In this document: positions 1 through 9,202 of the stretch, one piece after another
How the letters are laid out: every line of letters starts with the position of its first letter
Numbering within the stretch: position 1 is the stretch's first letter
Source: Acinetobacter calcoaceticus ANC 3811
GTDB taxonomy: Bacteria; Pseudomonadota; Gammaproteobacteria; Pseudomonadales; Moraxellaceae
Assembly: GCF_000399665.1 (NCBI RefSeq)
Contig: NZ_KB976986.1
Span: forward strand, 1,212,240-1,276,239
Direction of reading: 5' to 3'
DNA: 64,000 bases
Translations under genes and position numbers: made by a program
Notes under the pieces: generated by a model
What the model saw: the letters and a program-made list of their open reading frames with translations, nothing else
Database searches by the model: none
What the model was told of the DNA's origin: nothing

Positions 1-150
1 GAAAGTACCAAAACCGACTAAAGTTACTGTGTCACCTTTTTTAAGTGCTTCAGTAATTGACGCAATTGTCGCATCGAGTGCCTTGCCTGCATCAGTCTTA
101 GATACTCCCCCTTTTTCAGCAATTGCATCGATTAATTCTGATTTATTCAT
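1..150 (-). CDS. hupB: DNA-binding protein HU, beta type (partial, 3' end outside window)
   Basis: Only the first 50 codons are present; the rest lies beyond the left edge. The product is a small histone-like dimer that bends and compacts DNA. The visible N-terminus starts [13 protein letters not shown] and continues with the helix pair and the conserved GFGTF turn of the HU/IHF fold. The opening residues match HU, whereas the IHF beta gene of this window lies separately at 44.9-45.2 kb. The start codon lies at 148-150, followed downstream by the usual HU reading frame. The subunit assignment (beta rather than alpha) is by overall resemblance and is less certain than the family. Confidence 0.9.
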   Translation of the reverse strand, partial: MNKSELIDAIAEKGGVSKTDAGKALDATIASITEALKKGDTVTLVGFGTF

Positions 151-318
151 GAATAAAACATCCTCTTAATATCGTTTGTTTAAGGTCCAAGGCTATAGTT
201 TAAAAGGCCATGACGCCTTTATAGCAATGCTTTGGGGGAAAACGCAATACTAGAGCAGGGCTTTTAGCGAAAATAAATGCTAAAAAACTGTTATATATTT
301 GCTAAATCCCAACATTTT

Positions 319-774
319 TTACTTTTTATTCAATTTTTCTTTCAATTGCTGGTTTTCTTCTATTAAAGCATCAATCTTAATATGAAGCTGTACTAAGAGC
401 TGTTCAATGTGCTGTAAATCCTTCGGAGTGACCAATCCAATCCGGTTTAAAGAATGGTTAACACTGGTATCAAGAATTTTCTCTACTTTATCTTTTGTTT
501 CAGATACAGATTCTTTTGCTTTTTCTGTAACTTTACCCATAGTGTTATCTGCTAAATCGCCAGTTTTAGATTCTAGCTCTTCCCCTACCTTAACCAAAGA
601 GTCGAATAGCTTGTTACCTTCTTCTTCTGCTCGTGAAAAAGCTCCTAGTCCAGCTAACCAAATTTGCTTGGTATACTTTCTAAAATCCAAGGCTGACTTT
701 CTTGAACCTCTTGATTTTAATTTATTTTTTTCTTCCAACTCTTCTACCTGTGTATCTATATTTGCATTATCCAT
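319..774 (-). CDS. Phasin-family (PhaI/PhaF-like) granule-associated protein
   Basis: This 151-residue protein resembles the poly(hydroxyalkanoate) granule-associated proteins PhaI/PhaF. The recognisable part is the segment around residues 33-70 (YTKQIWLAGLGAFSRAEEEG, then a Lys/Glu-rich amphipathic helix), which is the phasin signature. A long, highly charged helix follows, and residues 125-151 look like a short coiled coil. Phasins coat polyester granules and can also act as general stress-related helper proteins. No PHA synthase or other pha gene lies nearby, so a granule role is only inferred. There is no signal peptide or membrane segment. It is transcribed leftward towards hupB with a gap of about 170 bp. 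Confidence 0.75.
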   Translation of the reverse strand: MDNANIDTQVEELEEKNKLKSRGSRKSALDFRKYTKQIWLAGLGAFSRAEEEGNKLFDSLVKVGEELESKTGDLADNTMGKVTEKAKESVSETKDKVEKILDTSVNHSLNRIGLVTPKDLQHIEQLLVQLHIKIDALIEENQQLKEKLNKK

Positions 775-982
775 TGATCTAAGCTCCTAATCAGATGAGA
801 GAGATGATGACTGATTTGACCACAAAATATTTCTATAATATCAAAGTAAAGACTTGATCCATTTACAAAACTGTTCTACAAAGCAATTAAGTCATGTAAA
901 TATATTTAACAGGACATTTATTAAAGTTTGGGATAGGATGTCCCATTCTTCGCTTAACTGCTATTTGTAAGGATAAACTTTT

Positions 983-1630
983 ATGAGTGAAACGCAACAA
1001 AGACAAAAACATCCCCGTCTGTTGCTGAATATCGTTCTAATTATTTTAGAAACTTTCTTTTCATTTATTCTCACCCACGATGGTGTTCTTCGCTTGCAAG
1101 CGAAAAAGTTTATTTCAAACAAAACGACTATTCGTATCAATAGCTATCTACCTTTTTTTGACTTTTATGTTCAATTTACAGAAAAGGGTTTATTGTTCGA
1201 CATCCACTCTTTTGATCGACGTATTGATCTTGAAATCAATAGTACACTTATCGATTTGATTAAGATTTTCGCTTTTTCAAACCAGCGCAGTCTTAAAAAC
1301 ATGCGTATTGATGGTGATGCAGAAACCAAGAAAGAGTTATTAGACTTAATTTCTCATCTTACTCTGCCTAAACTACTAGCTGACTGGAAGCAATGGTTTA
1401 ACACCCCTGATGATGAAGCTGAAGCCCTTGCTTCACGCAAAAGAATTGCCCCATTGCTTGAAAAAATTGATCAACAACGTTCAGAAATCAACTCACTTCA
1501 TGTCGAAATCAAACAATATCAAAATCGAATTACTCGCTTACAGCAGCGTCAACGTAATATTAACTTCGCCTTTGGTATAATTAGCCTAATATTTATTGTT
1601 TATTTCATATATAATTTGTGGGTTGCTTAA
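983..1630 (+). CDS. UbiJ/SCP2-like protein with C-terminal membrane anchor
   Basis: A 215-residue protein without a firm assignment. It opens with a hydrophobic stretch (about 13-30). A middle part (about 35-130) has the layout of the SCP2-type lipid-binding domain of UbiJ: beta strands carrying Phe/Leu-rich faces, then a helix pair ending in a G-D-A-E-like turn. A coiled coil follows (about 155-190), and a strongly hydrophobic segment sits at the very end (about 193-213). UbiJ binds ubiquinone intermediates in the aerobic ubiquinone complex. Here the resemblance is in pattern rather than in clear motifs, and no ubi gene is adjacent. It sits alone, about 100 bp before iscR on the same strand. 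An SCP2-fold paralogue tethered to the membrane is my best reading. Confidence 0.45.
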   Translation: MSETQQRQKHPRLLLNIVLIILETFFSFILTHDGVLRLQAKKFISNKTTIRINSYLPFFDFYVQFTEKGLLFDIHSFDRRIDLEINSTLIDLIKIFAFSNQRSLKNMRIDGDAETKKELLDLISHLTLPKLLADWKQWFNTPDDEAEALASRKRIAPLLEKIDQQRSEINSLHVEIKQYQNRITRLQQRQRNINFAFGIISLIFIVYFIYNLWVA

Positions 1631-1674
1631 ATTAATTTTTCCCTTTTGTTCCTGCACTTGAATTAAAAATAAAA

Positions 1675-1707
1675 AAACTTGACTATTTTAGTCGGGATTC
1701 ATAAAAT
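1675..1707 (+). promoter_or_regulatory. iscR promoter overlapped by a type 1 IscR box
   Basis: TTGACT at 1679-1684 and TAAAAT at 1702-1707 are separated by 17 bp, a good sigma-70 promoter. Over the -35 element lies a near-perfect type 1 IscR site at 1675-1699: GACT, five A/T bases, AGTC, then GGG and an AT-rich edge, matching the dyad bound by [2Fe-2S]-IscR. Established IscR biology then predicts autorepression of the whole isc operon when clusters are plentiful and derepression under iron or oxidative stress. Confidence 0.85.
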
Positions 1708-1740
1708 CCTATTATCTAGTCTTAACATGTGTATCGAATC

Positions 1741-2214
1741 ATGCGCCTTACAACTCGCGGTCGCTACGCAGTGACTGCTCTACTTGATTTAGCTTTGCAG
1801 CCAACTGAACAAACGATCACGCTCGCCGAAATTGCCGCTCGCCAATCCATTTCAGTTGCTTATTTAGAACAGTTATTCGCAAAACTTAAGCGTCATGGCT
1901 TAGTTTCTAGCGTTCGTGGTGCAAATGGTGGTTATCATTTGGCTCGAAATGCTGATGAAATTACTGTGTTAGAAATTATTGAAGCTGTAAATGAAACTGT
2001 TGATGCAACACGTTGCGACCACAAAGCTAACTGCCAAAATGGTGCAATGTGTCTCACACACGATTTATGGCAAGAACTCTCTCATCATATTGCCGACTAT
2101 TTAGCAAAAATCTCTCTTGCCGACCTCATTAGCCGAGACAACGTTCAAACTGTTGCATTACGCCAAAATGTGACTGGCATAGATTCAGCTCTTTTATCGG
2201 GTACAGGTATTTGA
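1741..2214 (+). CDS. iscR: Fe-S cluster assembly transcription factor IscR
   Basis: Rrf2-family winged-helix repressor that senses Fe-S status through a [2Fe-2S] cluster. The reading frame is open from 1729, but the family start [19 protein letters not shown] places initiation at 1741, giving 157 residues. The three cluster cysteines fall at 92, 98 and 104 and the histidine ligand at 107, the same positions as in E. coli IscR. The recognition helix region around residues 28-60 ([20 protein letters not shown]) is typical. It heads the isc operon, and the next gene iscS starts 1 bp after its stop. The IscR box upstream supports autoregulation. Confidence 0.95.
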   Translation: MRLTTRGRYAVTALLDLALQPTEQTITLAEIAARQSISVAYLEQLFAKLKRHGLVSSVRGANGGYHLARNADEITVLEIIEAVNETVDATRCDHKANCQNGAMCLTHDLWQELSHHIADYLAKISLADLISRDNVQTVALRQNVTGIDSALLSGTGI

Positions 2215-2215
2215 T

Positions 2216-3433
2216 ATGAAACGTCCAATTTATCTTGATTACGCAGCAACCACTCCAGTAGATCCGCAAGTTGCAGAACGTATGATGGAGTGTTTAACTT
2301 TCGACGGTACCTTTGGTAATGCTGCATCTCGCTCCCACGCTTATGGCTGGCTGGCAGAAGAGAAAGTTGAATATGCACGTGAGCAAGTTGCAAATTTAAT
2401 CAAAGCTGATCCACGTGAAATCGTTTGGACTTCTGGTGCAACTGAATCAGATAACCTTGCCCTAAAAGGTGTAGCACAATTTTATGCATCTAAAGGCAAG
2501 CATATCATTACAAGTAAAATTGAACACAAAGCTGTTCTAGATCCTTGTCGTGAATTAGAAGATCAAGGTTTTGAAATTACTTATTTAGAACCAGAACCAC
2601 AAACTGGTTTAATTACCCCTGAAATGGTAAAAGCCGCACTTCGTCCTGATACTGTTCTTGTTTCTCTTATGATGGTAAACAACGAAATCGGTACAGTTAC
2701 AGATGTAGCAGCAATTGGTGAATTAACACGTGCCAATAAAACTTTCTTTCATGTAGATGCTGCTCAAGCTGCTGGTAAAGTTGAAATTGATCTATCTACC
2801 ATGAAAATTGACCTAATGAGTTTCTCTGCTCATAAAATTTATGGTCCAAAAGGTATCGGTGCATTATATGTACGTCGTAGCCCACGTGTTCGTTTAAAAG
2901 CACAAATTCATGGCGGTGGTCATGAGCGTGGTATGCGTTCTGGTACTTTAGCGACTCATCAAATTGTAGGTATGGGTGAAGCTTTTGAAATTGCTGGCAA
3001 AAGAATGCAAGCAGAACAAGAGCGTATTCGCAAGCTTCGCGACAAGCTTTGGAATGGTTTACAAGATCTTGAACAAGTTTTCTTAAATGGCCATCCAACT
3101 CAAAACGTTGCTAACTATTTAAATGTCAGCTTTAACTTTGTTGAAGGTGAGTCTTTAATGATGTCGCTCAAAGATGCAGCTGTATCAAGTGGTTCTGCTT
3201 GTACTTCTGCAACATTAGAGCCTTCATACGTTCTTCGCGCATTAGGTTTATCTGATGAGCTAGCACACAGCTCAATCCGCTTCAGTTTTGGTAAATACAC
3301 AACTGAAGAAGATATTGACCATGTGCTTACAATTACCAAAGCCGCTGTTGAGAAATTACGTGAACTTTCTCCGCTTTGGGATATGTACAAAGAAGGTATC
3401 GATCTTTCTACAGTTGAATGGGCTGAACACTAA
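2216..3433 (+). CDS. iscS: Cysteine desulfurase IscS
   Basis: PLP enzyme that converts cysteine to alanine and passes persulfide sulfur to IscU, and also to tRNA thiolation partners. It is 405 residues, one more than E. coli IscS. The PLP-binding lysine is K207 in [10 protein letters not shown], and the catalytic loop cysteine is C329 in SSGSACTSA. The N-terminal [14 protein letters not shown] and the ATESDN block are the class V aminotransferase signature. The gene begins just after iscR, so the two are probably translationally coupled. Nothing unusual is seen. Confidence 0.98.
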   Translation: MKRPIYLDYAATTPVDPQVAERMMECLTFDGTFGNAASRSHAYGWLAEEKVEYAREQVANLIKADPREIVWTSGATESDNLALKGVAQFYASKGKHIITSKIEHKAVLDPCRELEDQGFEITYLEPEPQTGLITPEMVKAALRPDTVLVSLMMVNNEIGTVTDVAAIGELTRANKTFFHVDAAQAAGKVEIDLSTMKIDLMSFSAHKIYGPKGIGALYVRRSPRVRLKAQIHGGGHERGMRSGTLATHQIVGMGEAFEIAGKRMQAEQERIRKLRDKLWNGLQDLEQVFLNGHPTQNVANYLNVSFNFVEGESLMMSLKDAAVSSGSACTSATLEPSYVLRALGLSDELAHSSIRFSFGKYTTEEDIDHVLTITKAAVEKLRELSPLWDMYKEGIDLSTVEWAEH

Positions 3434-3500
3434 TTCATTGAAATTAGTGTTTTTACCCTCATATTAATATTAGGCTGACCCCGAGGTTTGGAGAAGCGAA

Positions 3501-3887
3501 ATGGCTTATAGCGAAAAGGTAATTGATCATTACGAAAACCCTCGTAATGTTGGTGTTTTAGACAAAAACTCTGAAAATGTAGGTACAGGCATGGTGGGTG
3601 CACCAGCATGTGGCGACGTGATGCGTTTACAAATTCAAGTAAACGATAGCGGTGTGATTGAAGAAGCACGCTTTAAAACTTATGGCTGTGGTTCTGCAAT
3701 TGCTTCAAGCTCACTTGTAACTGAGTGGTTAAAAGGCAAGACTCTTGATGAAGCTCAAGCAATCAAGAATATTGATATCGCAACTGAGCTTGCTCTTCCG
3801 CCAGTAAAAGTTCACTGCTCTGTATTAGCTGAAGATGCGATTAAAGCTGCGATTGAAGATTATCGCACTAAGAAATCAAAAGCTTAA
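3501..3887 (+). CDS. iscU: Fe-S cluster scaffold IscU
   Basis: Scaffold on which [2Fe-2S] clusters are built with sulfur from IscS. It has 128 residues. The cluster ligands are C37, C63 and C106, with the conserved D39 next to C37. The LPPVK motif recognised by the HscA chaperone is at residues 99-103, directly before C106. A purine-rich ribosome-binding region precedes the ATG. It lies 67 bp after iscS and 30 bp before iscA in the isc operon. Confidence 0.98.
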   Translation: MAYSEKVIDHYENPRNVGVLDKNSENVGTGMVGAPACGDVMRLQIQVNDSGVIEEARFKTYGCGSAIASSSLVTEWLKGKTLDEAQAIKNIDIATELALPPVKVHCSVLAEDAIKAAIEDYRTKKSKA

Positions 3888-3917
3888 TTTGTTATTACTG
3901 TAAACGTTGGAGTTTTC

Positions 3918-4238
3918 ATGATTCATTTAACTGAAAATGCTGCGACTCATATTAGCAATTACCTTAAAAACCGAGGTAAGGGTGAAGGCATTCGCGTGGG
4001 TGTGAAAACTTCTGGTTGTTCTGGGTTGGCTTACGTTCTTGAATTTGTTGACTCTGTTGACGAACATGACGAAGTTTTCGAACAATTTGGCGTTAAGGTA
4101 TTTGTAGATCCAAAAAGCCATGTGTATTTAGAAGGCTTAGAAATGGACTACGTCAAAAATGGCCTTAATGAAGGGTTCGAATTTAACAATCCCAATAAAA
4201 AAGGTGAATGTGGTTGCGGTGAGTCTTTCACTGTATAA
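3918..4238 (+). CDS. iscA: A-type Fe-S carrier IscA
   Basis: HesB/IscA carrier that receives clusters from IscU and hands them to apo-proteins. The 106 residues include the three invariant cysteines: C34 in SGCSG, and C98 and C100 in the C-terminal ECGCGESF. It is the last gene of the iscRSUA block. A 12-bp stem-loop follows about 20 bp after its stop, before hscB, and may lower expression of the chaperone genes. Confidence 0.97.
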   Translation: MIHLTENAATHISNYLKNRGKGEGIRVGVKTSGCSGLAYVLEFVDSVDEHDEVFEQFGVKVFVDPKSHVYLEGLEMDYVKNGLNEGFEFNNPNKKGECGCGESFTV

Positions 4239-4258
4239 CCCTTCTCCTTCCATCTCTC

Positions 4259-4293
4259 ATTAAAACAGTGACTTTTTATAGCACTGTTTTAAT
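4259..4293 (+). terminator. Stem-loop between iscA and hscB, probable attenuator
   Basis: Perfect 12-bp inverted repeat, ATTAAAACAGTG at 4259-4270 and CACTGTTTTAAT at 4282-4293, with an 11-nt loop. The right arm contains TTTT and is followed by AT-rich sequence. It lies inside an operon whose downstream genes (hscB, hscA, fdx) lack another obvious promoter, so partial termination or mRNA processing is more likely than full termination. Confidence 0.6.
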
Positions 4294-4322
4294 GTATTTA
4301 ATTAACGTGGACCTCCTTTCTA

Positions 4323-4841
4323 ATGAATCATTTTGAGTTGTTCAATTTACCCGTAGAACTCGATATCGATTTGGCGAGCTTAAAATCTAGTTTCTTGAAT
4401 TTGCAGCAGCAACATCATCCTGATAAAGCAGAAGATAAAAATCAGGCTTTGATCAAATCAAGTGAAATCAATCAAGCTTTTAAAACACTATCGCAAATAG
4501 ACAGCCGTGCCGCTTATCTTTTAGCATTAAAAAAGCAAGACCATCACCTCGATCAATCTATTAGCGATTTTGAGTTCTTACAATCAGCCTTGGAGCTTCG
4601 TGAACAACTTGATGAAGCAACCTCACAAGAGCACCTAAGCACTCTTAAACAAGAAGTGTTTCAGTGGATAGAAAGTCTAGTTCGCGAATTTAAAATTGAT
4701 TACTCAGATGAAGACTGGGGTGAAGCTCGAGATACTGTACGTAAATTACGTTTCTTCCAGCGCGTTCTTAACGATATTGAAAAAGCAGAAGATCAAATGT
4801 TGGATGACGAAGACAACTTTGATTTAGACGACGATTTTTAA
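4323..4841 (+). CDS. hscB: Fe-S co-chaperone HscB
   Basis: J-domain protein that recruits IscU to HscA and stimulates its ATPase. It has 172 residues, close to the family length of about 171. The HPD tripeptide of the J-domain is at residues 32-34, and the C-terminal three-helix IscU-binding part fills residues about 85-160. The acidic tail (DDEDNFDLDDDF) is longer than in E. coli. It is followed by hscA after 38 bp. Confidence 0.95.
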   Translation: MNHFELFNLPVELDIDLASLKSSFLNLQQQHHPDKAEDKNQALIKSSEINQAFKTLSQIDSRAAYLLALKKQDHHLDQSISDFEFLQSALELREQLDEATSQEHLSTLKQEVFQWIESLVREFKIDYSDEDWGEARDTVRKLRFFQRVLNDIEKAEDQMLDDEDNFDLDDDF

Positions 4842-4879
4842 TTTTGCTTTTTCCAAATTATATTCAAGGGATTTAACTC

Positions 4880-6739
4880 ATGGCACTTTTGCAAATTGCT
4901 GAACCGGGTCAATCCAGTGCCCCACATCAACACCGCATTGCGATTGGTATCGACCTAGGAACAACACATTCTTTAGTTGCGACAGTGTTATCAGGCAAAC
5001 CTAAAGTACTCAATGACGAAAAAGAAAGAAGACTACTTCCTTCTATTGTGCACTATGGAAATGATGCTACTCACTATGGTGAAGAAGCAAAGCCTTTCCT
5101 TATTGCCGATCCTAAAAATACAATTGTTTCTGTAAAGCGCTTTATGGGGCGTTCAAAAGCAGATATCAAATTTCAGCATCCGTATGAATTAATGGGTTCT
5201 GAAAATGAGATGCCAGCTTTTGAAACACGTGCTGGTCGTAAAACCCCTGTTGAAATTTCTGCTGAAATTTTGAAACAATTAAAAGATCGTGCTGAAACTA
5301 GTTTGCAGAATCCAGTAAATGGTGCAGTTATTACTGTTCCTGCCTATTTCGATGAAGCTCAGCGACAAGCAACTCGTGATGCAGCACAACTTGCTGGCTT
5401 AAATGTATTACGTTTATTAAATGAGCCAACTGCTGCTGCTGTGGCTTATGGTTTAGACCAAGAAACTAATTTAGCTACAGATCATAACTATGTAATTTAT
5501 GATTTAGGTGGTGGTACTTTTGACGTATCAATCTTACGTTTCTCACAAGGTGTCTTTGAAGTTTTAGCTACCGGCGGCCACACTGCATTAGGTGGTGATG
5601 ACTTAGATCGCCTGATTGTTAAATGGACTAAAAAGCAGCTAGATATTGATACTTTGAGCGATGAAGCATATGCAGTGTTTATTGTTGCTGCTCGTCAAGC
5701 AAAAGAACAATTATCTACGCAAGAATCAGTTCAGTTAAAATTACTTGAAAATGTACTCACACTTGATCGCTCAACTTTTGAAAGCATTATTCAGGTTGCT
5801 TTAGATAAAACAATCAGTGTTTGTAAGCGTGTTTTACGTGATGCAAAACTTGAATTATCAGATATTCAAAATGTTGTTTTAGTGGGTGGTTCTACCCGTT
5901 CGTATGCTGTTCAGCAAGCAGTTCGGAATGTCTTTAATCAAGAACCACTTTGCACGATCAACCCTGATGAAGTAGTTGCAATTGGCGCATCGATTACTGC
6001 CAACCAATTAATTGGAAACAGTCAAGACGGCTCATTACTTTTAGACGTAACTCCTCTTTCACTTGGTTTAGAAACCATGGGTGGATTAGTAGAGCGTCTT
6101 ATTTCACGTAATACCGCTATTCCTGTTGCTCGTCGTCAAGAATTCACAACTTATCAAGATGGTCAAACAGCCATGCTTATTCATGTGGTTCAAGGTGAAC
6201 GAGATTTAGTAGAACATTGTCGTTCATTAGGAAGATTTGTCCTTCACGGCATTCCCCCTATGACTGCTGGTCAAGCACGCATTGAAGTTACCTTTCAGGT
6301 AGATGCAGATGGCCTACTCACTGTTTCGGCTCGTGAAACAACTTCAGGTGTACAAGCTCAAATTGATATTAAACCATCTTATGGTTTATCAGAATCTGAT
6401 ACTGAACGCTTATTAATTGAAGGCTTCCAACACGCGGAAGAAGATAAAAACCTGCGTCATTTAAAAGAAACTAAAGTTGAAGCACAACGTGAACTTGAAG
6501 CTTTAGAACAAGCTCTCAAAGTTGATGCCGATTTGCTTAATGATGAGCAGCTTGAAGCACTTAAAACTGCTGAAAATTTGCTGAAAGTACAGCTTGAAGG
6601 CAATGATATTCAAGCAATTGAAAAAGCTGTAGAACAACTTAAAGTACATAGTGATGCTTTTGCCGCACTACGTATGAATCGACATATTGACCACGCCTTA
6701 AAAGGTACAAAACTTGAAGATTGGTCAAATTCAAACTAA
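4880..6739 (+). CDS. hscA: Fe-S specialised Hsp70 chaperone HscA
   Basis: Hsp70-type ATPase that binds the LPPVK motif of IscU and promotes cluster transfer. It has 619 residues (E. coli HscA has 616). The nucleotide-binding domain contains the first phosphate motif [12 protein letters not shown] near residue 23, the [13 protein letters not shown] block near 210 and [10 protein letters not shown] near 330. The substrate-binding domain begins around [16 protein letters not shown], and the lid helices are at the C-terminus. Its place between hscB and fdx supports HscA over DnaK. Confidence 0.97.
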   Translation: MALLQIAEPGQSSAPHQHRIAIGIDLGTTHSLVATVLSGKPKVLNDEKERRLLPSIVHYGNDATHYGEEAKPFLIADPKNTIVSVKRFMGRSKADIKFQHPYELMGSENEMPAFETRAGRKTPVEISAEILKQLKDRAETSLQNPVNGAVITVPAYFDEAQRQATRDAAQLAGLNVLRLLNEPTAAAVAYGLDQETNLATDHNYVIYDLGGGTFDVSILRFSQGVFEVLATGGHTALGGDDLDRLIVKWTKKQLDIDTLSDEAYAVFIVAARQAKEQLSTQESVQLKLLENVLTLDRSTFESIIQVALDKTISVCKRVLRDAKLELSDIQNVVLVGGSTRSYAVQQAVRNVFNQEPLCTINPDEVVAIGASITANQLIGNSQDGSLLLDVTPLSLGLETMGGLVERLISRNTAIPVARRQEFTTYQDGQTAMLIHVVQGERDLVEHCRSLGRFVLHGIPPMTAGQARIEVTFQVDADGLLTVSARETTSGVQAQIDIKPSYGLSESDTERLLIEGFQHAEEDKNLRHLKETKVEAQRELEALEQALKVDADLLNDEQLEALKTAENLLKVQLEGNDIQAIEKAVEQLKVHSDAFAALRMNRHIDHALKGTKLEDWSNSN

Positions 6740-6756
6740 AGGTATAGGTGATCAAT

Positions 6757-7095
6757 ATGCCCCGTATTAAAGTACTTCCTCATGCTCAATTTTGCCCTGA
6801 AGGTGCAGAATTTGAAGTCGAACAAAATGCAAATCTTTGTCAAAGTTTGCTCGATCGAGGAATTAAAATTGAACATGCATGTGACATGTCGTGTGCTTGT
6901 ACAACTTGTCACGTAGTTGTTCGCAAGGGTTTTGACAGCCTAGAAGAAATGGATGATGTTGAAGCAGATCTTCTAGATCGGGCTTGGGGTCTTGAACCTG
7001 ATTCTCGTCTCTCTTGCCAAGTGAAGATTGTTGATGAAGATTTAGAAATTGAGATTCCTAAATACACAATCAATCACGCTTCCGAAAGTCATTAA
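6757..7095 (+). CDS. fdx: ISC-type [2Fe-2S] ferredoxin
   Basis: Adrenodoxin-like ferredoxin thought to supply electrons for cluster assembly on IscU. A GTG at 6748 would add three residues, but the ATG at 6757 has AGGTG at a normal distance and gives the family start MPRIKVLP, so 112 residues. The cluster cysteines are C42, C48, C51 and C87, and an extra C46 lies between the first two. It is the last gene of the isc operon. No iscX follows, and an intrinsic terminator comes directly after the stop. Confidence 0.96.
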   Translation: MPRIKVLPHAQFCPEGAEFEVEQNANLCQSLLDRGIKIEHACDMSCACTTCHVVVRKGFDSLEEMDDVEADLLDRAWGLEPDSRLSCQVKIVDEDLEIEIPKYTINHASESH

Positions 7096-7100
7096 AATAA

Positions 7101-7131
7101 AAAAGCTGCTTTTAAAAGCAGCTTTTTTTTT
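7101..7131 (+). terminator. Rho-independent terminator of the isc operon
   Basis: AAAGCTGCT, a short A/T loop and AGCAGCTTT form a stem ending in a run of nine T, starting a few bases after the fdx stop. The leftward cyclase gene ends at 7149, so the hairpin separates two convergent transcription units. Confidence 0.9.
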
Positions 7132-7148
7132 GCTTCTCATTTTAAGCT

Positions 7149-8627
7149 TTAAACTTGATCTTGTTGATCAATTTCCACAGGTTTAACTTCATCTTCTAGT
7201 CTTAACCGTGCAATGCCTTGAGTATTAATTAAAGTTTGTTGAACTTTAAGCCGTTGAATCATTTTTTCAAGCACTTCTACTAATTCAGGGTACTCATAGT
7301 TTTGTACTTCTTCTAAATTAAGTACTAAATGGAAGCCTTTATACTCATAGTCGAACCATTGCTGATGATCTGACTTATTCCCTGTGTATTTCTCCATCAC
7401 TTGCCATGTCTTTACAGCACCTTGAATACCTTTTAAGTAAATTGGCGTTTTGGGAGCACAAAGAAAATCACTTTTAATTAATTGATAGGTATCATCTGAA
7501 ATTAAGATTTCATCTATTTCAGCAGCATATTGTAAACGAGCTGCTAAATTCACATCTCGACCTACAATGGTATAAGCCATACGATGTGTTGCGCCATAAT
7601 TTCCTACGTGGCAGTAACCAGTACTAATTCCCATACGGATGTGTAAGGCTGAATAGCCCATTTTTTTCCAACGTTCGCGCAACAATTTCATTTGTTGACG
7701 CATAGCGATTGCCATTTCTACGCAGGCTTTGGCATCTTGCTCTACGCCTTGAGAATTCGGATCGCCAAAAAATATGAGGATGGCATCTCCCATAAATTTA
7801 TCGACAGTAGCTTCATACTGCTTGGCAATTTCAGTCATATGGCTTAAATAATCATTAAGTAAAAAAGCCAAATCATCAGGAATTAAAGTTTCAGATAGTT
7901 CTGTAAAACCCTGAATATCAGAAAAAAATACAGTCATTTTTTTTCGTTTATATTCAATTTTTGCTTCCGCTTCACCGCGCATGATAGATTGCCACAACTG
8001 TAGTGGCGCATAACGACTTAACTGATTAGCAAAAGCAATATACCGTGTCATTTGATCATAGTAATGTTGACGCTGCTGACTGATTTTTTTAACCCAACGA
8101 TGCTGGTAGTAATTTCCAATAGTAATAAACATAACCAAACCCAAGAGTGTAATAACAGTTAACTCTTGGCTAGTAGGTTCAAAATATGTATAAAAACCAA
8201 ATAGGAAAAATGTACTTAAATAAAAAATAATCGCGCCTAGTAGGCTCGTCAAACAAATGACTGCGAAAGAAATACGGCTATTAATTGCAGAATAAAATAA
8301 TGCAAATACTGCAATAAATGTAGGCACCAAATTAAGATGCAGACCCGCCAAGGTAACTGCTACGACAATTGCATCAATTGCAAAAAATACACTTTTTTGA
8401 GTTTTCTTATCAAATTGGTATTGAAGCCAATGTTCTAACTTCGAACTAATAAAAAGTAAAAACAGAAAAAAAGGAGGAATGTAGATCTGATAATTTGTAT
8501 TAGGTGAGGTAAAAGCATAGATCACTAAAATTAAGGACAGAATTGAATATCCCATCAAGCGATGAAAATATGCAAACTGCTTAGGCTCTCTATCGATAAA
8601 CCTCTCTAATTGCACCCTATCCTCCAC
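7149..8627 (-). CDS. Membrane-bound class III adenylate cyclase (MASE2-like sensor)
   Basis: A 492-residue protein made of about six transmembrane segments (residues 25-175) and a class III nucleotidyl cyclase domain (about 225-420). Metal-binding aspartates are D237 in FFSDIQGFT and D281 in DKFMGDA. K277 sits at the adenine-selecting position, and N360 and R364 in GRDVNLAARL complete the active site, so it should be active and make cAMP. The membrane part has the arrangement of MASE2 domains, as in Pseudomonas CyaB. It is probably the orthologue of the adenylate cyclase called CavA in Acinetobacter, but that name is from memory. About 70 C-terminal residues follow the catalytic domain and have no recognised fold. 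Confidence 0.88.
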   Translation of the reverse strand: MEDRVQLERFIDREPKQFAYFHRLMGYSILSLILVIYAFTSPNTNYQIYIPPFFLFLLFISSKLEHWLQYQFDKKTQKSVFFAIDAIVVAVTLAGLHLNLVPTFIAVFALFYSAINSRISFAVICLTSLLGAIIFYLSTFFLFGFYTYFEPTSQELTVITLLGLVMFITIGNYYQHRWVKKISQQRQHYYDQMTRYIAFANQLSRYAPLQLWQSIMRGEAEAKIEYKRKKMTVFFSDIQGFTELSETLIPDDLAFLLNDYLSHMTEIAKQYEATVDKFMGDAILIFFGDPNSQGVEQDAKACVEMAIAMRQQMKLLRERWKKMGYSALHIRMGISTGYCHVGNYGATHRMAYTIVGRDVNLAARLQYAAEIDEILISDDTYQLIKSDFLCAPKTPIYLKGIQGAVKTWQVMEKYTGNKSDHQQWFDYEYKGFHLVLNLEEVQNYEYPELVEVLEKMIQRLKVQQTLINTQGIARLRLEDEVKPVEIDQQDQV

Positions 8628-8670
8628 ACCTCAATGTAGCCACATTCATATAAATGTGGCGTTGCATCGA

Positions 8671-9123
8671 TTAATCCATGCGCCAATCAAAAGGCATATC
8701 ACCTTGACCACGTAAAGCAAGCATAAGGGTTTGACGCATATGAGCCAGTACATCATTTGTGTATGGAACTGCAGGTGTGCCCCAAACTGGCTTAGGCCAT
8801 GCAACATCATTTTGATAACGCACGACATGATGGAAATGCAACTGAGGTACCATGTTACCTAGAGCTGCAACGTTCATTTTATCAGCACGGAATACTCGAG
8901 CTAGCTGGCTAGACAACCAACTTGATTCACGTAAAAACTGTTCTTGATCAGCTTGACTCAATTCATATAATTCTGTGATTCCCGGCACACGAGGGATTAA
9001 AATCAGCCACGGGAATTGCATATCATTCATTAAACGACATGTTGAAAGCGGAAAATCGCCTACAAAAAAAGTATCTTGAGCAAGTTGTGGATGCAAACTA
9101 AACATATCTTTTATAAATGACAA
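8671..9123 (-). CDS. HIT domain protein
   Basis: Histidine-triad nucleotide hydrolase of 150 residues, in the group annotated as diadenosine tetraphosphate hydrolase-like. The triad motif is H96-F-H98-H99-V-V within VPQLHFHHVV; this form is usual for the subgroup. The true substrate cannot be read from sequence. It lies 43 bp upstream of the adenylate cyclase on the same strand and may be cotranscribed with it, which would put two nucleotide-signalling enzymes together. Confidence 0.85.
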   Translation of the reverse strand: MSFIKDMFSLHPQLAQDTFFVGDFPLSTCRLMNDMQFPWLILIPRVPGITELYELSQADQEQFLRESSWLSSQLARVFRADKMNVAALGNMVPQLHFHHVVRYQNDVAWPKPVWGTPAVPYTNDVLAHMRQTLMLALRGQGDMPFDWRMD

Positions 9124-9136
9124 TAAACAATAATGG

Positions 9137-9171
9137 CTAATACTATCACATCAGTTTTGATGTGAGTATTA
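9137..9171. repeat. Imperfect inverted repeat downstream of mfd
   Basis: AATACT, AT, CACATCA on the left and TGATGTGAGTATT on the right form a hairpin with a 2-nt bulge and a 4-nt loop. There is no T-run on either side, so it is not a standard intrinsic terminator. It lies in the mfd to HIT-gene gap, next to a second and longer inverted repeat. Confidence 0.6.
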
Positions 9172-9202
9172 CTAGTGGCTGGTTTGATTACAAATAACAA
9201 TG

